This document shows positions 1 to 10,981 of a stretch of DNA of 64,000 nt, in pieces. Under the pieces are notes generated by a model. That model searched no databases, was not told the origin of the DNA, and worked only from the letters and a program-made list of their open reading frames with translations. Location: assembly GCA_030760725.1 (NCBI GenBank), contig JASWHV010000009.1:92864780-92928779 (forward strand), in the 5' to 3' direction. The position numbers and the translations under genes were made by a program. Source of the DNA: Neostapfia colusana. Taxonomy: Eukaryota; Streptophyta; Magnoliopsida; Poales; Poaceae. How positions within the stretch are numbered: position 1 is the first letter of the stretch; each line of letters starts with the position of its first letter.

Positions 1-1068
1 ATATGCCGGTGTAATGCCAGTTAGAATTTTGATTTGGTGAGGAAACATAGTACCGTAATATGTTCTTAACTGCATGAAAAAGAAAGTTTTCAAAGGAAAG
101 AGAAATTTTGGAGTCCAGGATTCCATTAGGGGTTAATGAACTCCTATATTGATCTAAGAGTCAATTGGGAGTATAGTTTTCATCTCAAACATTTAGAAAC
201 AAACTCCCCTGTTTTCGGCAGAATTTTTGCTGAAATTGAACAGGTCATAACTTTTGATTGGTTGAACCAATGGAGGTGAAGTATACATTTCTGGAAATTT
301 TTTTGAATTCTTCTACAACTTTTCTGTAGAACTCCAGGACAGAATCTCCCTCCAAACGGATGAAAATCTCAGATGAGTGTTAACTGTCCAAAAACAGGGC
401 AGACCAAAAATGCTCTCTGAGATTTTCTGTATTTTGACAATAACTATTTGTAGAAAAATCTTTAAGGGTAATGTTAGATACCGTTTGAAATTTTTTGATA
501 TGTGCTACGCATTTGTAGTTCAAAGCTTCTACAGATTTGGGGTAGAACTTTATGAAATCTTGAGGAAAAAACAGACACTTTCATAGGAGGTGCTGTCAAA
601 ATTGTTCCAGATTTATGTCAACATTGAAATATCATAACTCCTGATCCAGAATTGATATGAAGGCAAATAAATACTCGTTGGAATTATATTGATGTTATCT
701 ATAACTTTGATATTCAACTTGAGACATGAAACTGCCATTTTCCTAATCAAATTCTGGGATTAAAGCCAAATGGTCATTCTGAACAGAGCATTGCTCATTG
801 CCCATGTAACTTAGGACGTGTTGTGGACATGAAGATTTTTATACTTCTCTAAGTTCCATGACATAGTCATTAGTATCTTCCATCATTCCTTGTTGTTGGT
901 TTAAGTGTTTGACAATCTTGAGCAACGTTGGTTATATTTCGGAGTTGTCAAAACCCTTGTTTCTTTCATGTATGCTGTACTGTTGATGTGATGCTTTTGT
1001 GGTTAATAATTTTGAGTTCAAGTTGAGTACATCTTGGATGTTAACCATAAATTGCTCGCTCTTGCAGT
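1..1068 (+). other. Untranslated leader of element A
   Basis: AT-rich sequence without a credible gene lies between the off-window primer site and gag. Its start resembles the reverse complement of the element C leader (motif TATGCCGGT, then GGTTAGAATTTT-like sequence). It ends in a pyrimidine-rich run and GCAG one base before the gag ATG, which looks like a 3' splice site. A 69-codon open frame at 377-586 has no recognisable features and is probably chance. Confidence 0.7.
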
Positions 1069-1782
1069 ATGGATCATACTCATTCCAGGTATGAGGTTGG
1101 TGGTTCCAGCCGGGATGGAAATGATTCGTCGCAGCGACGATCACCGCCATCACCAACCGGACTGGCGGAGATGTTGGGAAGAATGGCTGAGTCTCTTGAG
1201 TTGTTGGTGCAGCAAGGCATCCGACAAGAGACCTCACAGCAAAACCCCACACTGAATACTTATCTAGATTTTCTAGCAAGACAACCACCGGTATTCTCGG
1301 AAGCAAAAGAAGCCTTGGAGGCAGACCATTGGCTCCGGGTGATTGAATCTAAACTGGGAATGCTCCAGTGTGATGAATATGAGAAGGCTTTATTTGCTGC
1401 TCAGCAACTTCATGGATCCGCTGGGGCTTGGTGGTCTGAATATCTTGCTAAGATCGCTGAAGGCCATCGTGTGACGTGGATGGAGTTTCGTGATGCTTTA
1501 CGTGCACGTCATATCTGTGAGGGCATCGTCAAAACCAGAATTGAAGAGTTCCATGAACTCAAGCAAGGAGGCATTAGTGTTATGGAGTACTTTATGGAAT
1601 TTAACCATTTAGTACAATATGCATCCTCTTATGTGGATAAAGAGACGATTAAGTGTCATTACTTCTTCCGAGGCCTCGATGTGAAGCTTTGAGCGAAAGT
1701 GGCACAATGCAATAAATGGAATTATACCGAGTTAGTCAATGCCGCTATGATTCAAGAAATAGATGAACTCGAGCACAAGTAA
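1069..1782 (+). pseudogene. gag: gag (capsid part) of element A, broken
   Basis: This encodes the structural Gag protein that packages element RNA into cytoplasmic particles. The ATG at 1069 is chosen because element C's gag starts at the equivalent point (both carry a GGSSR-GNDS motif shortly after). The retrotransposon gag domain spans roughly residues 60-200, with the typical EADHWLRVIESK and AGAWWSEYL signatures. A TGA at 1690-1692 interrupts the frame; it continues to a TAA at 1780-1782, then shifts to the frame that begins near 1763. No CCHC zinc knuckle is visible here or before the protease. Element G and B gags do have one. Confidence 0.88.
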
Positions 1783-2763
1783 GAGGAAGAGAAAAATATC
1801 ACTGGCAAGTACGGGTAATTATCATCAAGAACAACCGGTGATATATTGCTTACCATCCGGGGTGGAAATTCAGTCCTTTGACGGACCACCTCAGATTCAA
1901 TACTGTCCATATTCACCCATGGATGTTCAGTCACTGCTGCAACAGCAGCAAATGAGTATTTGTGCACCCTCACCTCAGCAAAGTTTACAAGTATATCAAC
2001 CACTTCCATATGGTGAAGATCCTGAGCTTGCATCGTACGACACTTGTAGCGATGTAGAGCATATTCCTCAAGAGGGTCAAGTGACCAGACAGAGCAGCAG
2101 TCACATGTCATATCAAGCTGCAAAGAAATTCCATGGTCAGCCAAGGAGGACAGCACTGAAAGTGGGAAATAAAAACTGTATGGAAGTTGAAGACATTCCC
2201 GTAGGAGAACCCGTGTTCGCGGGTATGTTCAGCCTACGTGATCAGCCCATGTTCGTATTGTTCGACTCTGGTGCCACACATGATTTTATCACCAAATATT
2301 ATGTGGTTAAGCACCAAGTGCCATCAACCACCTTGGCCGCATCGTATCGAATTAATTCATCGGGAGGTAGTAGGACAGCGGGCAGGATTGTTGCTCGAGC
2401 GCCTATATGTTTGCATGGGCGGATATATCCTACTACTCTTATCATCCTGGAAGGATTGCGGATTGACATCATCTTGGGAATGGCTTGGTTGACACATCAC
2501 CAAGCTATCTTTGATATTAGTTCACGAACGGTGCAGCTGAATTCAAAGAAGCACGGGCAACACACGTTGATTCTGAGAAATGTTGCACTGGAAGTCACTG
2601 CTGTCCACACCGTTGAAGCTAAGAAACTGGAGGACATTCCAGTGGTCCGGGAATATCCAGATGTGTTTCCCGAGGATTTACCGGGCATGCCGCCCGAACG
2701 TGAAGTGGAGTTCAAAATTGAACTAGCACCGGGAACCACACCCTATCTCGGAGGCTGTATAAA
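1763..2763 (+). pseudogene. gag C-terminus and aspartic protease of element A
   Basis: The frame starts with a lysine/arginine-rich stretch and a glutamine-rich linker, then reaches a retropepsin-like protease whose active site reads FDSGATHDFI near 2261-2290. The flap-proximal LGMAWLTHH motif follows near 2476-2500. The protease cuts the Gag-Pol polyprotein and would act as a dimer in the particle. The tail enters the conserved linker before reverse transcriptase (VVREYPDVFPEDLPGMPP). Near 2741-2755 the frame is lost by a small deletion relative to elements B and F. The glutamine-rich part lacks the expected CCHC knuckle. Confidence 0.88.
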
Positions 2764-5514
2764 ATGGCACCGAAGGAACTCGCGGAGCTGAAATAGCAGC
2801 TGAATGATTTGCTAAGAAAAGGCTTCATTCGCCCCAGTTCATCACCGTGGGGGTGCTCCGCTCTGTTCGTCAAGAAAAAGGATGAGACTTTGAGGCTATG
2901 TGTGGACTATCATCTGCTCAATGCCGTAACTATCAAGAACAAGTATCCACTACCACGTATCGATATGCTTTTCGATCAACTAGTGGGTGCTAAAGTTTTC
3001 TCGAAGGTGGATCTTCGGTCCGGATATCACCAGATAAAAATCCGGGCGGAAGACATACCAAAGACGGCATTCTTGACGAGATACGATTTATATAAGTATC
3101 TCGTCATTTCATTCGGACTCACTAATGGTCCGGCTCATTTTATGTACTTGATGAATTCAGTTTTCATGCCGGAGCTGGACAAATTCGTCGTGGTCTTCAT
3201 CGACGATATCTTGGTATATTCTAAGTCGGAGGAAGAATACGCCGAACATTTGCATATTGTGCTCCAACACCTACGGGATCACAAACTATATGCAAAATTC
3301 AGCAAGTGCGAGTTCTGGATTAACCAAGTGCCATTTCTTCGGCACATTATTTCTGCGGAGGGCATCGCAGTTGATCCGAGCAAGATTGTCCAAGTGCTGA
3401 ATTGGAGTTCACCAATGTCAGTCCACGAAGTCCGTAGTTTTCTCGGTTTAGCGGGGTACTACTGGAGATTCATTCCGAATTTCTCCAAGGTCTCTACACC
3501 GATGACAGAACTGCTGAAGAAAGGCAACAAATATGTGTGGAGTGAAATATTTGAGGAAGCATTCAAAACATTGGTAAATCACCTCACAACAGCCCCCGTG
3601 TTGGCGCAGCCCAATACGACTAAAGCTTTTGATGTGTATTGCGATGCATCCGGCATCGGCCTTGGCTGCGTACTTATGCAAGGAGGGCGGATGCTCGCGT
3701 ATGGATCCAGGCAGCTTAGGAATCATGAGCAGAATTATCCGACACATGATCTCGAGCTAGCTGCTGTGGTTCTTGCTCTAAAGATGTGGAGGCACTATTT
3801 ACTTTGGAACTTAGTTCACCTCTACACCGACCACAAGAGATTAAAGTACATCTTCACACAAAAGGAATTAAATATGAGGCAGCGAAGATGGTTAGAGTTA
3901 ATCAAGGATTATGAACTAGAGATTCATTACCATCCTGGAAAAGTGAATGAGGTTGCCAACGCACTTAGTCAGAAATCGCATGTTCATAACCTAACCATGG
4001 CTACAATGGAAGAAGAACCGAGCCTGCGCTTGGTCCCCTATGGGTCATTGTTTAACCTCGCCCTCGTTCCTACAATTCATGATGAAATTGTAGAGGCTCA
4101 AAAGAAAGATAAGGGAATGGCCCATATCTCGAAGAGAATAGACAAAGGAGAAGTTAAGTGCTTCTGGAAAGATGAGAATGGTACGCTATGGTTCAAAAAC
4201 CGTATAGTCGTGCCCCGTGACATGAAGCTTTGGAAGAAAATATTAGACAAAGCTCATTTATCAAAATTTTCAATTCATCCAGGAAACAACAAGATGTACC
4301 AATATTTGAGAAACAAGTTTTGGTGGACACGGATGAAGCGGAAAATGGCTAAATACGTATCCGAGTGTGATACGTGTCGAAGGCTGAAAGCAGATCACAT
4401 GAAGAAACCTGGTTTGCTACAGCCCCTTCATATTCTGGCATGGAACTGAGAAGATGTGAGTATGAATTTTATTGTCGGGTTACCACTCACATCTCGGAAA
4501 CATGATTCGGTTTGGGTAATCGTTGACCGATTAACCAAGTCAGCACACTTCATACCAGCGAATGTGGGATTCAACGCCAAGAGATATGCGGAGTTATACA
4601 TTGAACGGATATTATGCCAGCATGGAGTTCCAAGAACAATAGTTTCAGATCGTGGTGCACTGTTTGTTTCTCATTTCTCAGAACTGCTGCACGCATCATT
4701 GGGAACAAGATTGCTGAGAAGCTCCGCATATCACCCTCAAACCGATGGTCAAACCGAGAAGGTGAATCAAGTCTTGGAAGATATGTTGAGAGCATGTGCC
4801 ATCCACAACGGTAAGAATTGGGATGCTTATCTACCGTTGGCAGAACTCTCGTACAACAATAGCTATCAGACGAGTATCAAGATGGCACCGTATGAGGCTC
4901 TCTACGGCCAGAGATGTACCACACCGCTGAACTGGTGCGAATTCGGTGAAAGAGTAACATTCCGGATTGACCTTGTCAATGACGCCGAAGAACGAGTTCG
5001 GGTCATACAACCAAATTTAAAGGCTGCTCAATCTCGACAGAAAAGCTATGTAGACAAGCGACGTCGGTCACTGAACTTCAACATCGGAGAGTACTTATAT
5101 CTCCACGTATCTCCAATGAAGGGAGTTCATCGCTTCCGTGTAAAAGGAAAGCTCGCTCCCCGGTTTATCGCTCCATTTGCTATCACGGAGAAATGTGGAC
5201 CCGTAGGCTACCAGCTTGAGCTACCGACGAATCTCGCTTGGGTGCATGACATATTTCACGTCTCCCAACTTCGGAAATGTCTCAAGAACACTATTGCTGT
5301 TTGCACTGAAGATCTCGAGACATTGCAATCAGATCTTCCTTAAACCGAGCATCCAATCCGGATTATCGATGAAAAGTCTCGGTCAACAAGGAATCGGACA
5401 CTCCTATTTTATAAGGTACTATCGAGCAATCATACCGTGGAGGAGGCGACATGGGAGAGTGAAGAATACCTCCGTTCGAAATATCCAGACTTGTTGTCCG
5501 CTTATATCCGGTAA
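2764..5514 (+). pseudogene. pol: Reverse transcriptase, RNase H, integrase and chromodomain of element A
   Basis: One reading frame runs the whole length with three in-frame stops: TAG 2794-2796, TGA 4447-4449 and TAA 5341-5343. Reverse transcriptase has the catalytic FIDD box near 3196-3207. RNase H has the DVYCDASG motif near 3631. The integrase zinc domain has its His pair and CDTC pair near 4273-4377, and the catalytic core shows the D, D and E residues in VIVDRLTK, VSDRG and QTEKVNQ. A chromodomain (EEATWESEEYL) closes the protein. The TGA at 4447 replaces a tryptophan conserved in element E. The chromodomain lies beyond the TAA, so even that stop alone would remove it. Confidence 0.93.
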
Positions 5515-5569
5515 CTCTTTCTCTACCGCTGTATCTCTTCTTTATGAATCTCGGGATGAGATTCTTCTT

Positions 5570-5581
5570 AAGGGGGAGGGA
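5570..5581 (+). other. Polypurine tract of element A
   Basis: AAGGGGGAGGGA directly abuts the TGTAAAA start of the LTR. Polypurine tracts prime plus-strand DNA synthesis. The equivalent tract in element C (18651-18663, minus strand) is almost the same. Confidence 0.85.
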
Positions 5582-8500
5582 TGTAAAATCCCAAAAATTC
5601 TAGCAAGTGAAGCTGCAAGTGACACCGAGAAAATGAGAGGGAATTTAAACTTTTGAATTTAAAAGGTGTGGACTCCAAGTCTAAACTTGAACTTGCAAAA
5701 ATTCCCGAACACGGAGATCTAAAGCTACCATTTGGTTCTCACACATCCACGGGTAGTTCTGCAAATTTTCAGGTCATTTGAAAAGGATTTTCTATTTGTT
5801 GGAATTTAAACGGGAGAAAATTTGAATTTGAATCTAAATCTCAGTTTCAAATTCCGACTTCACCGAAATATAAATTTGAGTGCACCGTTGTGTTGCTCAC
5901 ATTTCTTTTGGCCTATCCTCTGAGTTTGATCAAATCTGGAGCTCGTTTGCTATTTTAAACAGAATTGAGGGATAAGGGGCAGAGGTGGACCCCACATGTC
6001 ATACACACAAGGTTTCTACTGCCACTGTTTTCCTCCCTCGCTCGAGCTCCTGACAGCACACCGGCAGAAGACTTCGGGGTGAAGTTTTTGGCGCCACCTC
6101 CTGCTCTCAGCTGGTTTGCTTCACCCTTATCTCTCCCACACGAAGCAGCAGCGAAGTCTTTCTTTCCCTGCTCGCACGCTCCCTCGCCCGCTCAAAACAA
6201 AGAACCCGCTTCTGCTTCTCTGCCCTCATCGCTGATCAACTTCTGAGAGTGTTGGTACCCAGCTGAGGAGTCCAGGAGCTACGCCAGCCTCCACTCGACA
6301 TCTTGCAACCCTCACCAGCTCGTGCCCGGCCTCCTCCTATCGCTGCCACGACGTTCTTCCTGCGCAAGTCTGAGCAAATTCATACCTCACTGATCATCGC
6401 CGCCCGGACGTTCTGAGCCGTATCGTGGCCAACCTTCTACAGCAAAAAGAGGCGCCCCAGACTGCTCGACACTCCGGTGAAAACCCCTCCTCTTTTCGTG
6501 CACTAAAGAGGAAGAATTTCTCTGTTTACTGCAAGTGTATTCATAGAACTTTCAAAACTCATAGTAATCACTCAACCAAAGCTTGTACCGAGCTACAAAA
6601 ATGTTCTAGACTTTCCCACGCTCCTCTAAGATCAAAACCATTGAAAATCATCAAGATTTGGCGCTGTTCTTCGAGAATTTCGGGCCGGCACCGATTTTCG
6701 CCGTAGGTTGCCGATGAGCTCCTATTTGCAACCATTTTTGAGCCGATTTGAGCTCATGCCGTTGATGAGGGATCCCCCATGGTGCTTTAGAGCCCAAGAA
6801 CTGATCTTTTGGTGGATAATTCACCGTGCACGACCTCGCCGGGGCACTAGGTCTTGGTGTTGCCGGTGCGCGATAGTTTCCGGTGAGATTCGGCCGCTGA
6901 CGACCCCACCAGTGTGTTCAGGGTGGTGGAAAATGGGGGGGGGGGGGGGGCGGCCAGTATGGGACCGGGAGACGGCCGGGAAAGGCCTTCCGGCGACCCT
7001 CGCCGGAGGGAGCCACAACTGACCCTGTCTGGCGCGAGGTTGAAGATGAGGGATGACAGGTGGGGCCCACGGGCAATGTTTAAACTTTTCCAGATTTTCC
7101 TAATTTGGTTCAAATTTGGAGAGCCCTAACTTTGTGTAGGAACCTCCATTGTGAAATAAATTTTGTTGGATTCCTCTCAAATCGTACTGTCCATGGGTGC
7201 AGCCCAATATTTATGAAAATCCCTGGATTTGGCTCATTAATTCATTTTAAAAAATCTTGTAGGGATTTCACAGGAGTTCTATTTATTGGAAAATTCCCAA
7301 ATTTGGGAAGGACATTCTTCTGAAAATCCTTGAACTTCAGTAAAACTTTCAGAGGCATTGGACCTCATTTGCTTGGCCAAATGTTGATTCAATCTTGTAT
7401 GTCTCTGAAAATTAGGAAAAATAACAGAAACATTTTTCAGCTTTTAGCTCCATCTTCTAAATTCCATATCTCTGTGTAGGAAGCTCTAAAAATGGTGAAA
7501 CCAAGTCCTATGGAATCATGAGACTCCCAAGTTTCTGAAAAACCAAATTTGGAGCATGAAAAGACACTATAATTGCCATAGGAATTCAGAGAATTCAAAA
7601 ATCTAAGAAAATTCATTAGGCCACATCTTACATCAACTTTGTCTGAAATTTTGCAAGCCATACCTCTGTAGGATCTTTGAACCACTGTAAGAATTTCAGA
7701 GAAAGTTGAGATTATCTTCTCAAGTTTCTGCTAATCCTTTCTAGTTTCATCCTTATGTCCTTTATCTAGTTCTTTGAAATTGAGTTCCAAAATCTCCAAT
7801 GCTCACAATGTTCCTGTCTCTGTTCCAGCACATATCCAAACCCAAGTCTTGATTCCTAGTTGGTCTAAACCACGCTTAAGACCTAAAATGCTTTTGTTTT
7901 ATAATGTCTTTACTTGCAACATAAAACTGTGCATATTTATGTCGGTAGGAAATACGACGAAGGGGGTCGATGAGCAACTTGATGAAGGGAGTGACGGGTT
8001 AAAGGTTGCTGTATACAACGTAAGAAAGAGCTCCTGTGTGAGTCTTTCGAGGCGGGTGTTTGTGTCGTGTGTTCCGGGTGTGTCCTGATTAAAATCACCG
8101 TCCCTCACGGTTATATGAGTACCACTTGTTCACTGAGTTGTGACGTAGTAATTATTTCCAGATGAAGTGAGATGAATCATTGCTGATGTGAAGTTCTTAA
8201 ATTTATTGTCTTGCCAACCATGTATGCTATAGTTATAGACGCTCACTAAGTTTATATTCCACTTTAGGCATCACCACATCGGAGGAATGTTTCTTGTTTG
8301 CTTGTGGACTTCCGATGTGAGGGCTGCCTAAGGCATAATAATCTGCTGCTATTAAACTGAAAGTAAGGATTAATATGAGGATTAATATGTAGGCGTGTCT
8401 TTATCGCATCATATTTTCCTATGTTAAGAATCCCTGCATGTAGTGTTTTATGGTTAGGAGTGTCAGTTAAGTTTTGCTGAGCCATCGTGCTCACGGTTGC

Positions 8501-8847
8501 ATTATTAGTGTTTTGCAGGTTATAAAATTTGCTATGAAGATGGTTGTTCGGTGAGCCATCAGCGACTCACCGGAAACCCTGCCTCTGCACTCATCTTTGT
8601 GGAAGCTAGTAAGAAGCGTCCGCGGGCTGGACGTCTTCTCTTTTGCATAGATAGGACCGAGAGTAAGTGTGTATGTATATTCTGCTGCGTGTACCCTCGT
8701 GGTACATTATTTTGTAAATGGCACTATCTTGAGAAATAAAAGACTTTGTACTCTATGGTTCTTTTCGTGTATGCTGTTGGGTGCCGCATCGCACGGCACC
8801 ACCCAATGTGTATCCTGGAGTGTGGATCCCGGAATGGGTTCCCAACA
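5582..8847 (+). repeat. 3' LTR of element A (about 3.27 kb)
   Basis: It begins TGTAAAATCCC after the polypurine tract and ends GGGTTCCCAACA, so it has the TG...CA ends of an LTR. The region just before the end (8768-8847) resembles the reverse complement of the end of element C's LTR. The middle (about 5980-7070) is GC-rich, the last 1.7 kb AT-rich. The 5' partner LTR is outside the window, so age cannot be judged. Open frames inside look like chance products of GC-rich sequence. Confidence 0.88.
6935..6950 (+). repeat. Run of 16 G residues in LTR
   Basis: An uninterrupted guanine run within the GC-rich centre of the element A LTR. It may be a real slippage-prone tract or an assembly uncertainty. 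A 13-G run occurs in another LTR at 43219-43231. Confidence 0.9.
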
Positions 8848-10801
8848 TTTCATAAAGTAACTTGATTTGTTGGAAAGTACTCAGAGAGCTGAATCCAAAA
8901 AAAATTGGTTCACTAGATTTGGAGTTTCCTAGCAAAAGTTATGTGGGTTTAAAGTTTGAACTAGAACTGAAAATCGGGGAAAAGTTTAAATTGCTGCACG
9001 TGGGACCGGGGCGAGCTGTCGGTTTCTCAGCGGCTGACACACGGAGCTACGGGGTTTTTTGCGCGCAGCCACAACTGATCTGGATTCACAGAAGATCTGG
9101 TCCGGCTCAACACAGTGGCTGACGTATGGGACCTGCGCCCATCTGCTTCTTCCCCTCGCTCCCGTGCGCGCCCGAGCTCGCTGGAACTTGCTCCTACGGC
9201 CACCTCCCATGCTCTAGCTCGCTGCTAGGCTCTAACCCGACACGAGGAGGACTACAGTGAGGTTTCCCTATGCCGGCCGTGGCTCCTACCTAGCTTGCGA
9301 TGACACAGCGGCTCATACCGACTCTGGCGACGTCGTCCGCCATCTCTAGTCCGCCAAACCATGCGTTTTCAAGCTCTACAGCACCTGTGTGACATGTAGA
9401 CGCTCAACTTGGACTTGGTTTAGCTCGGAAGAGGTCCTAAGTGAGCTCTCACCATGTGCCCGACGGCTTCCGCCATTGGCACTGGTAGCAAAACTAGAAA
9501 TAGGCTGTCTACCAAGGTTTTCACTCTAAGGTTGCAAAGGAAAGTTGTTCACTACCGAGTCTAGCTCATGTAGGTGCAGTTTGAGGATCTCTACACGATT
9601 ATGGAACGAGAATTTGGCGAATCCGCATCCGAAAGTCTGTCTGCACCGAATGGAAGGAAAAGACAAAATTCGTCGCCGGTGATTGACCACTTGGGCTATT
9701 GTTCGGAGGTGAGCAACACGATGTCCTAACACGTCCCGGGATGCCTTAGCTTGGGCATGACACGTTCCCGTTTGGGCTATCCACGGGAGCCCGAGGTGCG
9801 GAAGAAACTTAGGCCACCGGAAAAGCTTTCGGTATTGGTCAAGAACAACCGGACTCGACTGGTTCCTGTGAAGGGAAGGTAGGAAGAGAGGCTCCAGTAC
9901 CATTTTGCAGCTCAGAAGGAGTGTGGGTGCGGTGTTTGCCAGTTCCCCGATCGAACCCGAGGTAGCGGCGGCGATGGAAGCGTTTCTTGCACGAGGGAGC
10001 AGAGGAATGAGCGAATTGCTTCTTGCCAGCTCGGCGTCTGGGATAAGAAGGGGGAGACGTTGGCTGAGTGTGGGCGCACGCTGAACAGGAGCTGGCAGCG
10101 GTGTCTGGCTTGGTGGCGACCCCAGCAGTGGCCCGAGAATCCGAGCCCCGGCAGTCTTCATTCGGTTGATCACAGGAGAGGCTGACATGAGGGCCCCACT
10201 CCCATTTTAACCTCTGAAATTCAAATTTTCCTACTGCTCTAAACAGTAGTGCCCCTAATATCTTTTGCAATTTGAAATATTCACCAAATGACCATTTGAA
10301 ATTTGTAGAATTCAAAGTGTGAAGTGTTTGACTATATTCATAGCACATATGCAGTTTGAAATTCAAATTAAATTTGAATTTGCTTAAATTGGGTCATGTC
10401 AAGGTCGACTCTAAATGGAGTGATAATTGGTGTGTGAGCTCACAAAAATGTGCTGAGTGTGTATATGAATCCCACTTTTGAATTCATGGGATGAAAGGAG
10501 TTTGAATTTGAGTTCAAACTAGCCTCTTTCTAATTATACCCAAAAAATACCTCAAATTTTTTTTTGGATTTGGGTAAAATTGGGCATGAGCATTCCTAGC
10601 AAAGTGTATGAGTCTTTCATGTCCTCAGCCCCTATAAGATGAATGTGGGAAATACCACTTTTGCATCTTGTGAGTTTAGCCTCTAATGACCATGTTGATG
10701 GTGTTTACTTGCTCTTCAAATGTGTTCATAAGTTTTCCTCAAATGAGGTGTGTGTGGTGTGATGAACACTTTGAATGTGTGCAAAAACTTAGGCCCTTAC
10801 A
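8848..10801 (-). repeat. Older LTR interrupted by element A (start half, minus orientation)
   Basis: Read on the minus strand the LTR starts TGTAAGGGCC at 10801 and runs down to the insertion point of element A; its remainder should lie upstream of the window. The section 9091-10801 is a close copy of 29020-30716. The left part (8848-8960) is also recognisable at 33475-33590 and 42912-43030, which fixes orientation. It carries GC-rich sequence at 9000-9320 and no credible gene. Confidence 0.82.
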
Positions 10802-10981
10802 CAAACCCAGTGTCCTAAAGATTAACAATTTGTTATCTTAGTTCCTTTTTCAACATTTTTATTAATGCAATCATGACTATTACATGTCAGTACTAAGTTC
10901 CTCACAAAATGGAAAATCATAACCGGCTTACACCGGCATATATGTATTCAACGGTGGCACTAAGACGGTCACTAAGACTAG
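10802..10981 (-). other. Leader fragment joined directly to an LTR start
   Basis: The sequence matches 30717-30890, including a CGGCTTACAC-CGGCATATATG stretch that belongs to retrotransposon leaders (compare 24110-24170). In a normal element, integrase and a polypurine tract should adjoin the LTR start; here leader sequence does. At about 10976-10982 it switches abruptly to the integrase of element B, marking a deletion junction. Confidence 0.65.

Larger units (their letters stand above)
1..8847 (+). mobile_element. Ty3/gypsy chromovirus retrotransposon A (5' LTR outside window)
   Basis: Leader, gag, protease, reverse transcriptase, RNase H, integrase with chromodomain, polypurine tract and 3' LTR follow in order on the plus strand. 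The first bases match the leader of element C read on the other strand (around 24070-24140), so the 5' LTR and primer site lie upstream of the window. The domain order PR-RT-RH-IN-chromodomain defines Ty3/gypsy chromoviruses; the very long LTR suggests the Tekay/Del branch, which is inference. It is inserted in an older minus-strand LTR: the bases just after it (TTTCA, 8848-8852) continue LTR sequence seen at 33475 and 42912. All coding parts are broken, so the copy is non-autonomous. Confidence 0.93.
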
